Positions 6,180 to 7,287 of a stretch of DNA of 7,287 bases are shown here, piece by piece. Origin of the DNA: an uncultured Bacilli bacterium (GTDB lineage: Bacteria > Bacillota_I > Bacilli_A > RF39 > UBA660); contig CALVJC010000101.1 in NCBI GenBank assembly GCA_944331945.1, positions 1 to 7,287 of the forward strand, given 5' to 3'. Numbering within the stretch: the stretch's first letter is position 1; each line of letters starts with the position of its first letter. Made by a program: the position numbers and the translations under genes. The notes beneath the pieces were generated by a model. The model ran no database searches and was not told the DNA's origin. It saw only the letters and a list, made by a program, of their open reading frames with translations.

Positions 6180-6208
6180 AAAAAAAGGATTGGTTCATCA
6201 TCAATGCC
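6180..6208 (-). terminator. Terminator of the dehydrogenase gene
   Basis: Directly after the TAA stop, the minus strand reads GGCATTG (6208-6202), a nine-base loop, then CAATCC (6192-6187) and seven T (6186-6180). The stem has six pairs with one bulged C. It is short but correctly placed, with a good T-run. Confidence 0.6.
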
Positions 6209-7264
6209 TTATTTTTTTTCAATATACTTTAACTCTCCCATACGAGAAGTTGGAACAAATCCTGACTCTGCTTTGATAACATCAGGAATCCGATTAACTA
6301 CACTAGCACAAGTAAGTCTAACTGTATCTGGTTTTTCAATAACTAAAGTAGTATCTGGATCACCATAAACTGTCCAAACATTTCGATCAAACTCTTCTTT
6401 GTTATATACTTTACCGATACATTCCGTTTCTAATGTAATTCCTTCCTTCGTTTCCGTCGTAACAACCGCACTCATTCCGGTTGCCATTCCTGCTTTTACA
6501 GTCATTCCCAAGGTACTTGATTCAATGTCATAATCATTAAATTGTGGTACACATTTTTGGCGTTGACTTACAACGGTTAACCCTAGCTTATCACATAACC
6601 AGCCATTTACATTCCACATGTAAGATGGCGCATATTCACCACTTTCAATCACTTTTTGACGTTCTTCATCTGAAATTTCATCCAAAGAAGCAACTTGTTC
6701 TTCAAACTCCTCTTTCGTTAAACCAGCTCCATGAGCTTTAGCAAGAGCAATTCCATAATCTTCTACATTATAAGAAGAGCTTCCTTTTATTTTGGTAATA
6801 TTATGACTAGCACCCACTAAAGTAGTAATTAGATTACCCCAAAAAGCATCTTGATATCCACTACCTGTAATAGTACAATGATTTTCTTTTGCAAGTTTAT
6901 CAATCTTATTCGTTAACGTTGGATTTGAATTCATTGGATAAAATGCTTCTTCACAAGTAGTAATAGCATTAATACCGCATTTCGCACAAATCATTAGAGA
7001 CTCTTCAAGATCTTTAAGTAAACTCATCGTTGTAACAATAGCGCAATCTGGTTTTAATTCCGTTAACAATGCTTCTGCTTTACTAGCATCTTCCACAAGA
7101 ACGCCAACTTTATCAATCCCCATAACATCTCCAATATCTTTTCCGATAATATCAGGATTGATATCAACCGCTCCCACAATTTCTCCACCATTTTCAATAA
7201 CATAGCGCATGGTGTAAACGCTCATTTTTCCACATCCATACTGGAATATTTTTAGTCCTTTCAT
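6209..7264 (-). CDS. NAD(P)-dependent dehydrogenase resembling 2,4-diaminopentanoate dehydrogenase
   Basis: A 351-residue cytoplasmic oxidoreductase with an N-terminal Rossmann fold. The nucleotide loop is YGCGKMS (9-15), where the usual third glycine is replaced. D34 ends the second strand (GAVDIN), a position that favours NAD over NADP. A conserved-looking core follows: CEEAFYP (104-110), GSGYQDAFWGNL (134-145) and SSYNVEDYGIALAKAHGAGL (163-182). This pattern matches my recollection of Ord from amino-acid-fermenting clostridia and relatives. Ord oxidatively deaminates (2R,4S)-2,4-diaminopentanoate to 2-amino-4-oxopentanoate and ammonia in the oxidative branch of ornithine degradation. The fold is related to dihydrodipicolinate reductase, and some homologues are annotated that way. 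None of the usual partners (ornithine racemase, aminomutase OraS/OraE, thiolase OrtA/OrtB) is visible, though only 23 bases of upstream sequence are present. AAAGGTAGGG precedes the ATG at 7264. Substrate assignment is by family resemblance. Confidence 0.75.
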   Translation of the reverse strand: MKGLKIFQYGCGKMSVYTMRYVIENGGEIVGAVDINPDIIGKDIGDVMGIDKVGVLVEDASKAEALLTELKPDCAIVTTMSLLKDLEESLMICAKCGINAITTCEEAFYPMNSNPTLTNKIDKLAKENHCTITGSGYQDAFWGNLITTLVGASHNITKIKGSSSYNVEDYGIALAKAHGAGLTKEEFEEQVASLDEISDEERQKVIESGEYAPSYMWNVNGWLCDKLGLTVVSQRQKCVPQFNDYDIESSTLGMTVKAGMATGMSAVVTTETKEGITLETECIGKVYNKEEFDRNVWTVYGDPDTTLVIEKPDTVRLTCASVVNRIPDVIKAESGFVPTSRMGELKYIEKK

Positions 7265-7287
7265 TTTCCCTACCTTTCATAACTATT

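Noticed and set aside
5170..6741. Plus-strand reading frames at 5170-5442, 6177-6368 and 6544-6741.
   Set aside because: They are antisense to conserved parts of prfB and the dehydrogenase. The one at 6177 also starts between two terminators.
1..7287. CRISPR arrays, insertion sequences, tRNA or rRNA genes, defence systems.
   Set aside because: No regularly spaced repeats, transposase motifs, tRNA cloverleafs or rRNA sequence were seen. All coding regions are accounted for by the listed genes.

Overview
The window is 7.3 kb of AT-rich DNA with every recognisable protein gene on the minus strand, so the genes read from right to left. Base composition, strong Shine-Dalgarno sites, short or overlapping gene junctions and the order prfB ... 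ftsE-ftsX-peptidase-uvrB point to a low-GC Gram-positive bacterium (Bacillota). The lineage cannot be fixed from this sequence. UGA is a stop here: ftsE, ftsX and the first yitT gene end in TGA, and a release factor 2 gene is present. This excludes the UGA=Trp code of many Mollicutes.

Layout in transcription order. (1) 7264-6209 encodes a Rossmann-fold dehydrogenase resembling 2,4-diaminopentanoate dehydrogenase (ornithine fermentation), closed by its own terminator at 6208-6180. (2) 6176-6014 is a gene gap. It holds an unexplained plus-strand structure (a long bulged hairpin plus an intrinsic terminator, 6095-6176) and the promoter of the next unit. (3) prfB (6013-4897) encodes RF2 and needs a programmed +1 frameshift at an internal TGA. 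It overlaps the first of two tandem YitT-family membrane protein genes (4916-4038 and 4036-3203), so the three look like one operon. (4) A separate promoter at 3157-3128 drives ftsE-ftsX-M23 peptidase (3103-326). These genes are joined by a 4-base overlap and a 1-base gap and end in a clear terminator at 323-294. (5) uvrB follows, with only its first 17 codons in the window. A likely promoter lies just upstream, and a perfect 15-bp inverted repeat overlaps a possible second, distal promoter.

How they work together. FtsE (ATPase) and FtsX (membrane transducer) form the ABC-type complex that controls cell-wall hydrolysis. The secreted coiled-coil/M23 protein directly downstream is the expected partner, and its metal and catalytic residues are intact, so it is probably the hydrolase itself. 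RF2 terminates at UGA and UAA and regulates its own synthesis through the frameshift. The YitT pair has no assigned substrate. UvrB is the damage-verification helicase of nucleotide excision repair.

Most of the window is conserved housekeeping DNA, and I see no mobile element, CRISPR array, defence system, tRNA or rRNA. The least explained parts are the plus-strand structure between prfB and the dehydrogenase, the inverted repeat upstream of uvrB, the four paired cysteines in the peptidase, and the diverged tandem YitT pair.
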